Below, piece after piece: positions 11,271-23,039 of a stretch of DNA of 64,000 nt. The stretch spans positions 13,302,133-13,366,132 of the forward strand of contig OX453276.1 in the NCBI GenBank assembly GCA_949710005.1. The letters are read 5' to 3'. Made by a program: the position numbers and the translations under genes. The DNA comes from Ricordea florida (taxonomy: Eukaryota > Cnidaria > Anthozoa > Corallimorpharia > Ricordeidae). Each line of letters begins with the position of its first letter. Position 1 is the stretch's first letter. Below the pieces are notes generated by a model, which had not been told where the DNA came from, searched no databases, and saw only the letters and a list, made by a program, of their open reading frames with translations.

Positions 11271-12543
11271 CCCCTTAACGCCTGTAGACTTAGCCACTTT
11301 TTTTAATGTTGCCTCATTAGCGCCATTTGCTTTTGCACTTTCGTACGCAATGTCATATTGGTGCTGGCACACCTGAGTCCTTGCCTGCGGTGGTGGCCGA
11401 GATTCTTCTGTGCGGAAAGGGAATTGCTGGATGTTGGTGGGAGAAAATGTGCGTAAAGGGTGGTCCGATGGCAGGAATCGACGCGAGTCACTGTACGCCA
11501 TTTTTGAGAGGATATGGAGGTAAGAACCAGGCTGCCTACATTTGTTGCATCCTTGGTATGCATTTGGACCTAGCGAGTCTAGAAACATTTGCTGCCCCTT
11601 GTAGTCCAGTACATCTAGCACACATCTGGCTTTAAGGGTGAAAGATTGTGAGGAATCAGAGTCAAAATGCTGGGATCCCATCTTTCAAGACGAGTAGTTC
11701 GTCCACAAGTGGACGAAGGTAGGCCGATAGCGACCATGGCTTATTTGGGCCTGGAAGTATGGACCAGAGGAGAATGCGGTTGTCAGCAGATCGCAGCGGC
11801 TTTGGAAAGTTTAGAATTTGAAGTGAAATGGGGCACATGCTGTATTTTGGATTTGTAACTTTAAAGGGTTGCACAGGGTCCGCACTAAAAGAAAGCAGCA
11901 AATTGCGTGGATCACCGTCTAGTGGCCCGCCGTTCTGAAACATATCCGACCAAAACTTAGTGTCTTGGATGTCGAAGATGGAGTCATCCTCCTCTCTTGC
12001 TTCCCTCCTGATCGCATGGCACTTCACCAGCTTAGCAAGCGACTGAGACTGAAAAATATTTCTCAACCGAGGAATAATGGGTACCACTGAATACCATTTT
12101 GCTGGGCAGTCCGTGCAGTGGCTATGCTCACCAGTGTACACAATACACTGATGGGAGCATATGTGGTATGATTTGGACTCAGTCAGGAAAGGCTTAACAG
12201 TTTTTCTAGCTTGCTTAAAACTTGTGGGGAATTGTACCTCCTCCTCCATCGCCAGTGACATCATCTTCTGCTTCAGCTGCAGTAGCTCACCAACCGCTGC
12301 CTTTGAGACGCCAGGAAATTTGGAAAACCAGTTCAGTAATGCCACAGCAACGTCAAGTTTGGTCACCTTAGACCTGCCACTTATGGGCTCATTTGCCTCA
12401 CTGATTTCATTTTCCGACTCTGGTTCCGACTCTGACTCTATCCCTGGCTCCAAATCTGTGTGACTGTCAGAGTCCATCTGGCATACATGATCTGCCTGCA
12501 AATCGCTCTCCGTGTCCGACATGCTGTCAGGAACCGGGGAGAC
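11271..12543 (-). pseudogene. Tnp2 main exon with a frameshift
   Basis: The first 290 or so codons cover an acidic linker, a helical region (AVALLNWFSKFPGVSKAAVG), a Cys/His stretch (HICSHQCIVYTGEHSHCTDC) and the start of the catalytic fold (PWSLSAYLRPLVDELLVL). The frame closes at 11662. The homologous sequence continues in another frame from about 11675 (TLKARCVLDVLDYKGQQ, GCNKCRQPG, PLRTFSPTN) to a donor at 11271. A single-base indel near 11670 explains this. Confidence 0.75.
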
Positions 12544-12866
12544 CTAGATGAAATGAAGAACCCCTTCAGTTATATTTTCTACCAGGTACGCGCATTGAGG
12601 CCTGCTGAGAGTGCTTTCAACGTAAATATGACTTAGGTTGCGCAGGATCAGCTCTCTCATTTTGTTAGAGAGTATGCCTGAAGGAACGAATTGCGAAGAA
12701 ACTAACGAAGTATCATTTTTCCATACTTTGAATATATTTTAATTGAAGTTACAGTGTATTAAATTGAGCCATTTGCAACAACAATCAGTCCTAGTTATCG
12801 AACATGTAATTAACATGGCACTTTCACATATGTATAGACTGCGGTTACTCGATACGACCTACCTAC

Positions 12867-13037
12867 CTCGTCAATATCCATAGCATTGCCAGTTTCACTG
12901 TCTGTTGTTTCTGACTCTGAATCGCTTTGGAAAGTCATTTCGCCTTGCTGATTTTTCATGTGTCTCTGATAGGACCTGGCTGATATAATGGTTTCTCTGT
13001 GACATGTTTGGCACTGACATACAACACCCAACTCGGA
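12867..13037 (-). pseudogene. Tnp2 exon with N-terminal cysteine/histidine finger
   Basis: The exon is bounded by TTTGTAG before it and GTAGGT after it. It encodes SELGVVCQCQTCHRE, then SARSYQRHMKNQQ, then an acidic Ser-rich tail ending NAMDIDE. The C-x-C-x2-C-H spacing followed by an RxRH helix is the usual N-terminus of animal CACTA transposases. Residue spacing was read by eye. Confidence 0.7.
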
Positions 13038-13497
13038 CTACAAAGGATGAGAAATTGGATACTTTACAATAATTGTAGTCTTTTTACAGCTGCTCTAATT
13101 GTTTTCGCGTAAAAAACCTTAGGGAACGAGTTTGAAATGCAATTTACTTGTCGTCGGAACAGGACCTTTCAGAAAACGCATGGAAACGTTTTAAACCCTC
13201 TACTGCGCTCTCATTTCTATCCGTGCTTTTAGCCGTAAGAATTGCAAATGAATTCCATCACAATAACACGTTCATTTCAATCCAAGGCTATATGCTTGTA
13301 TTATAAACTTAATTAAAATAAGACGTAAAGTAAAGTTTTACATTTTGTCACCTCATTATCTGTTTCACCGGAAACCACATCAGCGTCCTGAAAAAGAAAA
13401 TTGCTCGATATCTTCCGCCATCTTGCTTCTCTACCAACCTCGTCCCCAGGTCTCTGCTCTCCACTATGGTCCAGTCTTTCAGAGCCGATGCAGGATT

Positions 13498-13625
13498 AAA
13501 TGGGGGATTGAATAGTTGAATGTGGGATTGAATAGTTGAATTGGGGATGAATAGTTGAATTGGGGTTGAATAATTGGATTTGGGGTTGAATTAAACAGTT
13601 GAATTGGGGTTGAATAGTTGAATAA
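13498..13625. repeat. Minisatellite of about 20 bp (TTGAATAGTTGAATTGGGG)
   Basis: Six to seven imperfect tandem copies of a unit reading about TTGAATAGTTGAATTGGGG. Confidence 0.85.
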
Positions 13626-14079
13626 ATCAATTATTGAATATTGCTACAAACAGCTTGCCATAGTTTCTTCAGAAACAAAAAAACTTTCAGACCAGAATAT
13701 GGGTGCCAGTGACGCACGACGGGACGTTTAAGTCCCGAACTAACATTACGATCCTTCGATACTGAATTAAGAAGTGCAGAACCAAAAAGATTTTTCATCT
13801 TATTTTCCTAGTATTAAACTATCCTTAAAAAAATTATTCAGCTGACTACTCAACACACAACTCAGGTAAAATAAGTCAAAATGGTACAAACCTGATGCCA
13901 CGTGTTGACTCAATGAGCCGCCATTTTGAAATGATAACAATTCTTACGTCATGAATGATGACAGCTTTTGTCCTGGCTACAGAAATAGAGGGGCGAAGGC
14001 TCTTGAGACTTCTAGGTCCCTTTGGGTTGTTTCACCTGTCTGTGTTTTCTTATGAGATTTGAATCTTTTGGGACTTTAA

Positions 14080-14105
14080 GGTCCCGTTGGGAAGCAAAGG
14101 GTTAA
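14080..14105 (-). repeat. Probable piggyBac-type terminus at TTAA
   Basis: The sequence GGGAAGCAAAGGG directly precedes TTAA (14102-14105). Read inward it is TTAACCCTTTGC, the same TTAACCCTTT start as the two piggyBac elements at 6807 and 55349. The preceding 40 bases hold an inverted GGGACTTTAAGGTCCC palindrome. The other end was not identified, so this may be a solo or very diverged copy. Confidence 0.45.
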
Positions 14106-15224
14106 AATGCGATTTTCATGCTCTGTGCTATGAAATAGAATGTTCCTCTAGGGCTAGGGAGGCAGAAAAAGTCATTGACCCTGGGTTGGGAAAGGGGCAT
14201 TCCAACCTGCCAGATTCGACATTTAGTGTCCTCACTAAGTTTAGGGCTAAGGATGTTAACCTACATCAGAAGCACTACTATGCATCAACAAATTTGGGCC
14301 TGGTACAGGCAAATACAGTATGACATCGAGCTTCAAGAAGAGAGGGCCCAACTACCACTGGATAGTGGATTTGTATTCAAGACTGGGCTTGCCATTGCTT
14401 GATGGCACCCAAGAAATGGTAAGTGTTCTTATTCATTTACATGAAGAGGAAAAATTTTAGTGCCTTACATATTTTGTGTGATATAATGCTAAATAAATAA
14501 ATCAGTGAGTCATCTCAGACATTTTGTTCTGCTTTATTACACATACAGCCAATTATTACCTATCAGTGACAAATTTGTCTTATTTCTCGTCAGTGTACAA
14601 ATGATAATCAAGATAGGATGAAATGTTTGGAGAGAAAAAGGACCACAGAGGGAAAAAAGAAGCGGGTCCAATTGAAAATCAACAGGACAGAAGAACAAGC
14701 ACTAAGGTAAAGAAAAACTTTCACGTCACAAATCAAACTGCATAAACTATTGGACCAGACAAACAAGCAAAATACTAACACAAAATTTATTTCCAAAATA
14801 TTTGTAAAATATTTTGCATTTGTCCCAACAGCCAAAAACAACTCTTGCAGGAAACATATGCTCAATTTTTTCTCTTTTTAGATGCTTCAATTTGTATTAT
14901 TACTGTATATTTGTACTTGTGGTTTGTATTTTGACTGATCCTGTGGGCTTGTGAAAAAAAAAACAACTTGTGTTAAAATGTGCAGCATTTGCCAAAAGTG
15001 AAGTCAAGATGACTGGATTTCACCACATTTAGTTGGAATAAATGGAAACAAAATATACTTTTATTACCAGGGCCCAGCTGAAGGCTGGCACTGGCTATAA
15101 AATGCAGTTTTTGTCGTTTTTTTAACGTTACATTGTTGGGGATATATCGCTGACTGAGATATATCGCTGGCTCGTTACTTTTGCTCGCTGGCCCATTGAA
15201 GTCTTATCCATCATTTTGAAAAGC
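14106..15224. other. Intergenic, nothing recognised
   Basis: AT-rich sequence with short frames on both strands and no motif I recognise. Confidence 0.45.
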
Positions 15225-15446
15225 ATGGAGGGCAATCAAGAGAAAGATTATGGCTTTTTGTTCCCCAACCTTTACGATGCACTAGTTTATGAGCGAAAAT
15301 TTAAAAGTGAATATTTGGAGAGACAAATTTACGAGCGATCACTTAAGAGTGAACCTTACATTGTGAAACTTATCGAGAATAAGAGCGACTTATCAAAGTT
15401 ATCTACATTGAGTGAACCTTCCATCGTGAGAGGTGCGAGAGGTTAA
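15225..15446 (+). CDS. Hypothetical small protein or exon, 73 residues
   Basis: ATG 15225 opens a frame beginning MEGNQEKDYGFLFPNLYDAL that is rich in charged residues. An internal echo can be seen (YERKFKSEYLER, then YERSLKSEPYIVK). It could be a short gene or a first exon. I do not recognise a family. Two ATATCGC words precede it at about 15143-15172. Confidence 0.25.
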   Translation: MEGNQEKDYGFLFPNLYDALVYERKFKSEYLERQIYERSLKSEPYIVKLIENKSDLSKLSTLSEPSIVRGARG

Positions 15447-17125
15447 CTATATCTGTGCAATTCCGTGTCCCACTGGCCCCGGTAAGTTCAACGTAGTGGT
15501 TCTCGTTGACTTTGCTGTTTTAGAAAGAAGCACATAAAAAAACTGCCAAATCAGACACACCTAGTGTGATGAAGATGGAGAGGACACCTGTAATGAGGAA
15601 GAAGCCCGGGTGCTAACAGAAAGAGCTATTGCAGATGGAACTGCGGAACCTCCTCCTATGATGACACCAGTTCCCCCCCCCCCCCCCCTGACGGAGTTGA
15701 CCTGGAAGTTGGGGGGAAAAATGCAAATGGTGTGGCAGCAGAACCCATTTGAGAAAGAGCCACAAAAACTGCCCATTCAACAAACAAGTGTAGTGGTCAC
15801 TAGCAAAAGAACACTATTTATGTGGTGTATTTTAATCAATATTGAATGCTGGATTTTCCCTCTGAGAATACAGTAATAAGACCATGAATCTTTGTAAAAA
15901 AAAAAGAAATATTAGTTTTCTAGAATTATTTTATTTGTATATATTTTTTTCATCACCAAGGCCAGTTAGCATGGTATAAGTAATCAAAGGTGACGAGGTA
16001 AACCTAAGGGAAAAAACAGTTGAGAATCACCTTACTACAAAATCTAACATGACATGCTATCTCACTCAACCCCCTTCCCATTTTACCCTTTTCAAATTAT
16101 ACTACTGAACTCTCCTTACCGCTGCTCCTTCGGGGGTCCAGGTAGTCTCTCAGGTTTTCGTCTATTTGTTCCCTCACCGCTTCCTTTAGGGATGTGGGGA
16201 CAACATAGGTGGGGCTCACACGTCCCCGAAACTCCCCCTCCCCAATGTGATTTCCATACTGAGGGACAAAAAAGAAAAATTAGAAGAGTGGGCAAGATCA
16301 ATGTAAGGCATAAACGCATTCTGACGGCGATAAAAGAAATGCGTTACCTATCGATACAGGATAGTTGAAACTACATTGCACTTCAGTTTTCAAACAAAAT
16401 TGCGAACAAAAATGCCACGTGTTCGGACCTTTGATGACATCAGAAATTCAAGCAGAAAAAAAAAACAGCTATAGGCAAATAAATCAGCCTATGGTAATTC
16501 CAGTATACAAGTGTTTTTACGTAGAGGTAACAAAGATTTCCTCCCACCTACCCAAAGAATGCCGAACAAGCGGCGGTACGTTCAACTGCGGCATGCCTCT
16601 GGCGTTTCATTGACATTCCGCCTGATTCGAGTCAAAATTCGGCGAACACCCGCCGGTGTGCGATCAAAACTAAAATAAAAATACAGAAATCTTGTTTCTT
16701 TTCATTCAAACTAGCACATACACAACTATTTCAGTCAAAATCATGTGAAAAATTTCCATATTTACACGTGTTCTCGAAAGGCAGCTTCTAGGACTTCCAT
16801 GTTCACGTGGATGGTAGAGCATGAAAAAGGGCGTCAATACTCAGCGCCAATTTTATTCCCACTCTAACAGAGCGGTCTCGGCTTTCAAGTCAAAGCAAGA
16901 ATTATTAACAGATCTTTCAACATTAGACTCTTTGGGGAATTCCACACTTGTACGAAACCGTGATTATCCCAGCATGTTGTCCTTATTTTTACCGCAAAAC
17001 AGCTCATAGAAACGAAAGTTTTCTCACTTATATCTTGCCAAGGAATCGCTCCACAGATCTGAAATGTCTCTTGCAGATTTCATTTTCAGTAATCTTTCAT
17101 ATAAGAAGAAATTACTTTAATCCAA
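15447..17125. other. Intergenic; poly-C tract and proline-coding stretch
   Basis: A plus-strand frame at 15610-15876 contains a proline run coded by a homopolymeric C tract (about 15666-15678); without other support I do not call it a gene. Nothing else recognised. Confidence 0.4.
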
Positions 17126-17130
17126 CAGGG

Positions 17131-17157
17131 TCATTTTAGCCTCTGGTACCACCTTAA
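17131..17157 (-). repeat. Diverged TTAA-element terminus
   Basis: Read on the minus strand this is TTAAGGTGGTACCAGAGGCT followed by AAAATGACCC. It matches the terminus at 51174 (TTAAGGTATTCCTGGAGGCT then AAAGTGACTC) at most positions, including the start and the GGCTAAA.TGAC block. Confidence 0.5.
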
Positions 17158-17267
17158 AAAAGAAAAGCTGCTACCTAAAGAACTCGATGTACGTTTGCTC
17201 ATCCAGACCCAGAGCGTCCACAAGAAGAATTTTAATGTCTTCACCCTCAGTGTCACCAATTAAGGGG

Positions 17268-18484
17268 ATAACATTTTATCTATGACAAATAAGACGCACC
17301 ATATAAAATATAAGACGCACCATTTTTTACGAAAAAATGTACTTGTTCGATTAAAATCTGCTCAAAAGTCGGGGTGCGTCTTATAACCGAGTATTTTTGC
17401 ACAACAAAGTATAACTTTTCCAAATTTCCCCAAAATTAAAGCTTTACTGAAATGAGTATGTAAATAAATTACAGCAAATGAATAAACAAAAGACAAACGT
17501 TGATCATTGACTTTATCTGATTTGTTGGTTCTAAAAATAAACGTAAACAAAGCCGGGTGATTTGAAGTGAAGTGCTTGAAATAGTTGACTTTACAACGAA
17601 TTTAAAAACTACAAATGCTAAGAAAAACAACTCGGATGAGACTACAGTGAAAACTATACTTTTTAATCACTGCTTCGGCGAACAAGTTCGTAAACATAGT
17701 CAACAAAGCCAAGGTGATTTCAGCGAAAAGCAAACGTGCTCAAAAGCATGTGCTTGAAATGATTGAAGTCAAAAACAATCAAACAAATTCCTAACCTTGC
17801 TCCCACAAAATGAGGCAATTTTGACTACAAAATGTTATTAAATGGTCCAAAAATTATAAAGGTGAAAGAACAAACCTTCTTCGTCCTTCGCTGTTGGTTT
17901 CTCCATTTACGGACCATCGATTCCGATATGCCGTATTCGCAAGCAATTTCATGATTGTTGTTTACGGCTTCCCCTGCTACGATCTTCAACTTGAAGTTTA
18001 GATCATAGGAATGACGACGAGTGTTTGGCATGATTACTGATTTATGGTACGCTGAATGAATTTTCGAAGAGTAAGATGAGTTTTGCAATGAATGAAAGAT
18101 CTGTCAGATAAGTATTGTTTGTAAACGTAAAAACGATCAATTAGTATTCATAACTAAAAACACTGTTTCCTGAGAAGGAAGACTTGAATGAATTAAAAAG
18201 TGTGACTTTTTTGCTATTGTCCATGTGTGACTTTTTTGCTATTGTTTGTAACGTGTGATTTTTTCACTTTTGTTTTGAGAATGAAAGCATCGCAATTAGT
18301 AACTTATGGAAGCAAATTTTGTAATTACGACGAACGTGGTCAACAAAATTTCCCATAATTCTGGGTGCATCTTATAACAGGGTATTAAGGTGAAATTTTC
18401 ATTTTGCTTACTTGTCAAAATTGTCTTTGAAAGTTTAGGGTGCATCTTATAACCGAGTGCGCCTTATAAGTGAATAAATACGGT
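17268..18484 (-). mobile_element. pogo/Tigger-like DNA element with repeated end motif
   Basis: The right end read inward (ACCGTATTTATTCACTTATA then AGGCGCAC) and the left end (TTTTATCTATGACAAATAAG then ACGCACC) are imperfect inverted repeats. The 13-mer GGTGCRTCTTATA occurs at least five times near the ends: about 17288, 17312 and 17372, and 18362 and 18440. A minus-strand HTH coding segment (17825-18031) lies inside. The catalytic domain was not found. Exact borders and target duplication are uncertain. Confidence 0.6.
17825..18031 (-). pseudogene. pogo/BrkDBD-type helix-turn-helix fragment
   Basis: From the ATG at 18031 the frame reads MPNTRRHSYDLNFKLKIVAG, then EIACEYGISESMVRKWRNQQ. This is a Psq/Brinker-type helix-turn-helix as found at the start of pogo-like transposases (for example POGK-type genes): a basic start, a helix with FKLK, and a recognition helix GISESMVRKWR. 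It ends after about 55 residues. No CENP-B or DDE domain follows, so it is the N-terminus of a deleted transposase. Confidence 0.6.
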
Positions 18485-19404
18485 ATGTTATTTTAATGGT
18501 TTGTATAGTTTGATCGTCCGGGTGAGGGTAGCTCTGAAAAAAACTGTTCTTGGTGACTGACGTTTCAACAACCTGAGCGGAAGTCATATTCAGAGTCAAG
18601 TGAATAGCGTTTGTCAGACGATGTTATAAATCTGGTCTGTTAAATGTGATTGGTCAGTTTAGTCATGATGGTATTGGCTAAGAGACTCGTGTTAAGTTTG
18701 TTACCAGTCATTGGTCAGTTTCAATCCATCTATTGTTTGTGTGGTCTGGTCTGTTAAACATGATTGGTCAGTTTAGCCATGATCGTATTGGCTGAAAGAC
18801 TAGTGTAAAGTTTGTTACCAGTCATTGGTCAGTCTCGAACCGTCTATTGTTTGTCAAATAGGTCGGTTTTAGGTCTGTCTATTGTTAGTCAAATTATGTC
18901 GGTTTGTCAGAAGTCAATTTGTTGGTTTTGCTTCCATCATGGATAAGTCGTTTGTAAGGTGCCGGTAGTTGTTGACATCTGTTAAGAGGTGTTTGTTCTA
19001 GGTTGGTGTACCAGCTTTCCAGAGTCATTTAGTTTGTACTGTAAGTTTAAGCAATGAGCAGAGTCCCAGTCGATGTTGTGGTTTGTCAGTTGACGATGTA
19101 CAGCAATGTGATTGTTGGTATCACCATTTCTATGATATTACTGACTTTTTCACTATCTTCAATCTCCTTACCAAGTCGCTCTAGTTCTTTCAATGCATTA
19201 TTTTTGAACAGGATCAGTTCATCACACTTACTGCTAAGGAAGCTCAACCTCTTCTCATCTGTAAGATTCAGAGACTGAAATGGTTGTGCCAGGTGGTGGT
19301 TCACTCGCTAATTGGATAGAGCTCTGCTGAAGCAGACTTTTCATTTGCTCAACCTCTTTGATTAAAGCTTGGATTTGATACTTCAACTTTAAATTCTCTT
19401 GTTT
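18485..19404. repeat. Unclassified repeat with a 123 bp direct duplication
   Basis: Two copies of a segment starting TCTGGTCTGTTAAA.(G/A)TGATTG lie at about 18631 and 18754, offset 123 bases, with shared phrases TTTGTTACCAGTCATTGGTC and CTATTGTTTGT. Upstream is GACTGACGTTTCAACAACCT, which looks like part of a repetitive UTR. A minus-strand frame at 19086-19304 gives a charged helical peptide with no family call. Confidence 0.5.
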
Positions 19405-19649
19405 AAGCTACATACATACATACATACTTTATTTGAAAACAAAGGTCTATAAAGATGGCAGCCTAAGGCTGATGTGGACCTTTAAAACTTAATTACAAAT
19501 AAAAAATAGAAAATAACGTATACAGTTCTTTATATTCTTTAAAATTTCATAACATTACTGAAATAATACATAACATGATTATTTAAAAATTACCTAGAAT
19601 ACAAATACACATGCATAATAAAATTAAAAATATAATATAGAGTTTAAAA

Positions 19650-20546
19650 TTACACAAAATCTTCTAAGTTTTTATTTTTATTAGTACATGTTCCTTTAAT
19701 AAAACTTACATCGTCCATCGCTTTACATTTCTTTATGGCAGCTTTAAATTGATTTATATTTACAGGTTTTCTGATATTTTCATTTAGACTGTTCCAGACT
19801 ACTGGCCCTCTAAAAGTTAAAGATTGTTTGCCAAATTCAGTGTTCATTTGTCTCATTCTAAGCGAATTTCCCCTCCTGCTTGATTTGGTAACCTCAAAAT
19901 AAGGAGATAGTCTGTGTTCCATAGTTACCACTTTAAACATTTCCAGTGCCACCTTCTTCTTATACATATAGGCCAGGTTATGCCATTTAACACGTTTTAG
20001 AACTTGGTGATCATCATAGGTGGTGGGAACATCATGTACCTGCCGAGCAGCTTTTATATGCAGGTTTTCAATTTCATCAAAAAGGGCATGTGAACAACTA
20101 CCCCAAACTGATATGCAGTACGTTACATTTGGAAGAATCATTTTGAAATAAATATCCTCTAATTGGTTTACCGGGAGGTACTTCATCCTTTTTAGCATCT
20201 TAAGTTGGGCAGAAAAGGATTTCCAAAGCTTCTTAATATGACTATCCCAGGTGAGTCTATTATCAATTAATACATCTAGTGATTTAGCAACATCAGTGAA
20301 GTCAAGCGTGAGATTTCCACACCTCACTTGCTGAAGAGGACCAATGAATTTCTTTGTGGTAATAATCATGGTCTCGCATTTCCCTGTATGTATTGTAAGC
20401 TTGTGTATACTGCACCAGTGAACGATTTCTTTAAGTAGGATGTTAAGTAGTTGAATGACTTGATCTACTGAGTTTCCGATAACAAAAGCTGTTGTGTCGT
20501 CAGCGTAGAGGTGCAGTTCTCCATTTGAAATGCTCTGCAAAGTCAT
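19650..20546 (-). pseudogene. LINE reverse transcriptase, YADD box and thumb
   Basis: The frame begins just upstream of LHLYADDTTAFV, which holds the catalytic YADD, then the LLKEIVHWCSIHKLTIHTGK and SLDVLIDNRLTWDSHI boxes, and ends in the C-terminal ARQV..VP.TYDDHQVLKRV region. It overlaps the upstream RT frame by about 47 bases in another phase, so one indel separates them. No RNase H domain follows. Confidence 0.9.
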
Positions 20547-21621
20547 TTACGTAAATTGAAAAAAGACGTGGACCTAGTAAGGACCCTTGTGGGACTCCAT
20601 GTGATACAAGGTTTAATTGGGATTTCACCCCATTTAGTTCAACAAATTGTTTGCGGTTATCCAGGTAGCTAACTAACCACCTTAGCAGATTTCCGTAAAT
20701 GCCGCAAGCTTGCATTTTATAAAAGAGGATATCATGATCCACAGAGTCAAAAGCTTTGCGAAAATCAATGAAGATGACTCCTATTACTTTCCCACAATCA
20801 ATGTTTATCTTCCAGGTCTCACTCAGATAAAGCAAAAGAGACTCTGTAGAAACACCCTTTCTATATCCCCACTGATTTTTCTGAAGCACTGTTTTTAAGT
20901 GGCTGTCAATGTTGTCACATATCACATATTCTGTTATCTTACTTGGTATGGAAAGAAGTGTAATAGGTCTGTAATTCGAACAATCTTCTTTGTTGCCACT
21001 TTTCCACAGTATCTTGACTTTTCCTTTCTTCGATTGAGATGGATAGCTACCGGACCAGTAGCTAAGCCTACTTAAATTTGCAATACACAGACTGAATTCG
21101 TCTCCTACGATCTTCATCTCCTTGGCTGACATGTTATCAGCACCATGTGACTTCTGAGTGTTTATCGTATTGAATTTAACTTGAAATAATTTATCACTCA
21201 ATGATGGTAAGTCACCAGTTGAAGGAGTAATTCTATGGAAAGCAGGATCTATGCATACTTCATTTGACTGAAAAGACTTTGCTAGTTTTTCACCAATTGT
21301 TGAGAAGAAAACATTGAAAGTGTTGGCTTTCTCCAAATCATCAAATACTAATTCCTTTTCTTCATTCATAATAGGGCCAATTTGTTTTGTTGTTTTTGCT
21401 TTTCCAGTCATATGCTTCACTAAGTTCCAAAATTCTTTACTGCCACTGCTCTTATTTTGCATTTTGGTCGACCAGTAATTTGCCTCTGCAATCTTAATTT
21501 CCTTGCTAACTCGGTTTCTTAGCTTTCTATAATTGTTCCAATCATCTGGGTTGTTTGAGGCCTGTGCCTTGACTAACAGTTTGTAGCGCTTGTTCATCAG
21601 CTTCCTAATATCACTGTTCAT
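20500..21621 (-). pseudogene. LINE reverse transcriptase, N-terminal and finger/palm part
   Basis: The frame covers the linker and the RT palm. IFIDFRKAFDSVDHDIL is motif A, with the first catalytic Asp, and GVPQGSLLGPRLFSIYVND is motif B. The frame is lost just before the YADD box, which continues in the overlapping frame at 20546. SNYRPITLLSIPSKITE is also typical of this family. Confidence 0.9.
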
Positions 21622-21738
21622 CCATGGAAGTGATTTGTCACGTATTTTTGCCTTTCTGGTCTTTAGAAATTCCTTTGAGAGGTCTTTGTATAAAGACTCT
21701 GCTAACCAATAATTGTCGTCAATATCATCAAATATATT

Positions 21739-22480
21739 TCATGTATGCCATGGTATTAATGCTAGAGAATCCTTGAAGTTCTTTATGTCACAGTTTTTCC
21801 AGTCAATTACAGTTTTCAATTTTGCTGGAGATATCTTTCGAAAAAGGTGTAAAAATACACAGTAATTTAATCTGTGATCAGCTATACCAGTGTCGAATGT
21901 GCCAGCTTTTTTAATCTTGGATTTGTCACTTGAAATAGACAGGTCAATTAGGCTTCTTGTGTTGTCTGTTATTCTTGTAAAATCTTTAATAACATTGGAG
22001 AGCCCATGTCTGTTTAAAATACGTAACAATTTTCTTCCAAGGTCACTATTGTTCCCTTTCATGGATACATCTGAGTTTAAGTCCCTCATAATAAATATGT
22101 TCTTTCTTCTCCTAGCTATACATTGCAATTGTTTGTCCAAAGTATCATAGAATGACATGTCCTTTGGTGGACGATACATAACTGATAGGGCAAGTCTTTG
22201 TGAATGAAATAAAATATCTACCCAAATTGCCTCCAGATTATCAATATCATGTGGCAGAAAACGTGGATTTTCAGTAAGATGCATATCTTCCATGTAATAT
22301 AGCAGACAGCCGCCACCTCCATCCTCGCAAGGCCTGTCTTTTCTGATAAACTTCTATCCAGCAATGTCTAAATCCTCATCTTTCACGTCATTTGTTAGTT
22401 TACTTTCAGTAATTCCTAAAATATCCAGGCCAGTTGTCCGGAGAAGTTTATTGGTATCATCCGGAGAAGCTTATTGGTGT
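21739..22480 (-). pseudogene. LINE AP-endonuclease domain
   Basis: The open part (21739-22293) carries VMYRPPKDMSFYDTLDKQL, a changed GDLN box reading MRDLNSDV, and the TRSLIDLSIS and IADHRL boxes of the endonuclease/exonuclease/phosphatase fold. Upstream of its first methionine the same frame reads KFIRKDRPCEDGGGGCLLY, the usual start of strand 4, preceded by a TAG stop and then ILGITESKL, the E-x-K box. Glycine to arginine in GDLN and the in-frame stop both argue against activity. Confidence 0.8.
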
Positions 22481-22584
22481 CACCCATATCGTTGATGTTA
22501 TGGCACTTATTCCAGGCCACCATCCGCCATGATGGTTACAGTCTCAGTGTTTGTACCATATGGTTTCATTATGTAATGATTGCA

Positions 22585-23039
22585 TCAAACTGGGACGAAT
22601 GATCTTACAGTGATTCCAGTTTTTCTCTCAGTTTTAAAATAATACTCACGTGATCTGATTGGAATTGTCATCCTGAAAACATCAAAAACAACGCTGGTGA
22701 GCCGTATTTTGAAGACATTGTCTCCTTTCACTCCTTTGAGCTTTCCCTTAAGTTCAGGGTGCTGACAAATACTTTTAGTGCAGTACCCAGACTGCCTTGA
22801 TGTTTCGGACACATGAACATGTCTCTAACCTTTTCCTCACTTAGGCAAAAGGGACCTGCACGAGCCAATATCAACTGGTATTCAAGAACACCATCAGAAA
22901 AGTGAAGGTGTTTCAAATGGGCTGATATGTCATCACGACATGCAAGAAGAGATGTTAGGGTCTTAACCCCCCAGAAATCACTGCAACCACTGCCATCTTT
23001 GCTTTCCATAAAGCGAACTGGTATTTTTGCTGATGACAT
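22585..23039 (-). pseudogene. CPKH-type domain gene fragment, frameshifted
   Basis: Two overlapping minus-strand frames together look like one protein segment. The first (to 22728) has LKHLHFSDGVLEYQLILARA, GPFCLSEEKVRDMFMCPKHQ and then loses frame. The second (22812-22585) continues with CTKSICQHPELKGKLKG. From memory a CPxHR...C.xP block of this kind is common at the start of repeated cnidarian genes that also carry DDE-like domains. Its function is not known to me. Confidence 0.4.

Larger units (their letters stand above)
9007..13392 (-). pseudogene. EnSpm/CACTA transposase (Tnp2-type), multi-exon
   Basis: Five minus-strand exons can be joined with GT-AG borders and matching phase: about 13392-13357, 13037-12867, 12543-11271, 10777-10416 and 9363-9007. 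In order they encode an acidic start, a Cys-rich N-terminal finger (CQCQTCH, SYQRHMKN), a Ser/Glu-rich linker, the Tnp2 catalytic region (cysteine pair GCNKCRQPG; PEPMHMI where Tnp2 proteins have DxMH), and a DUF4218-type C-terminus. Tnp2 cuts and pastes CACTA elements. The reading frame shifts once near 11670, so this copy is probably dead unless that is a sequencing indel. CACTA termini were not located. Confidence 0.8.
19405..22480 (-). mobile_element. Non-LTR retrotransposon (CR1/L2/jockey-like), decayed
   Basis: On the minus strand an AP-type endonuclease is followed by a reverse transcriptase and a C-terminal tail, then a 3' end with a short GTAT tetranucleotide run (19409-19430) preceded by an AATAAA-containing sequence. 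Order and tail are those of CR1/L2/jockey-type LINEs. The reading frame is broken by at least one stop and two shifts, so it is inactive. It lies downstream of the CPKH gene fragment at 22585-23039 on the same strand and may sit in its intron. Confidence 0.85.

Noticed and set aside
13191-14101. Full piggyBac element ending at 14101
   Set aside because: A TTTTAAACCCTCTAC sequence at about 13190 could be the left end, but it matches too poorly to pair with the right end.
15610-15876. Proline-rich plus-strand frame
   Set aside because: The proline run is a poly-C tract; no other coding evidence.
18485-19404. Possible Penelope-like UTR or pseudo-LTR
   Set aside because: The duplicated 123 bp unit is suggestive, but no coding part of such an element lies next to it, so I left it unclassified.
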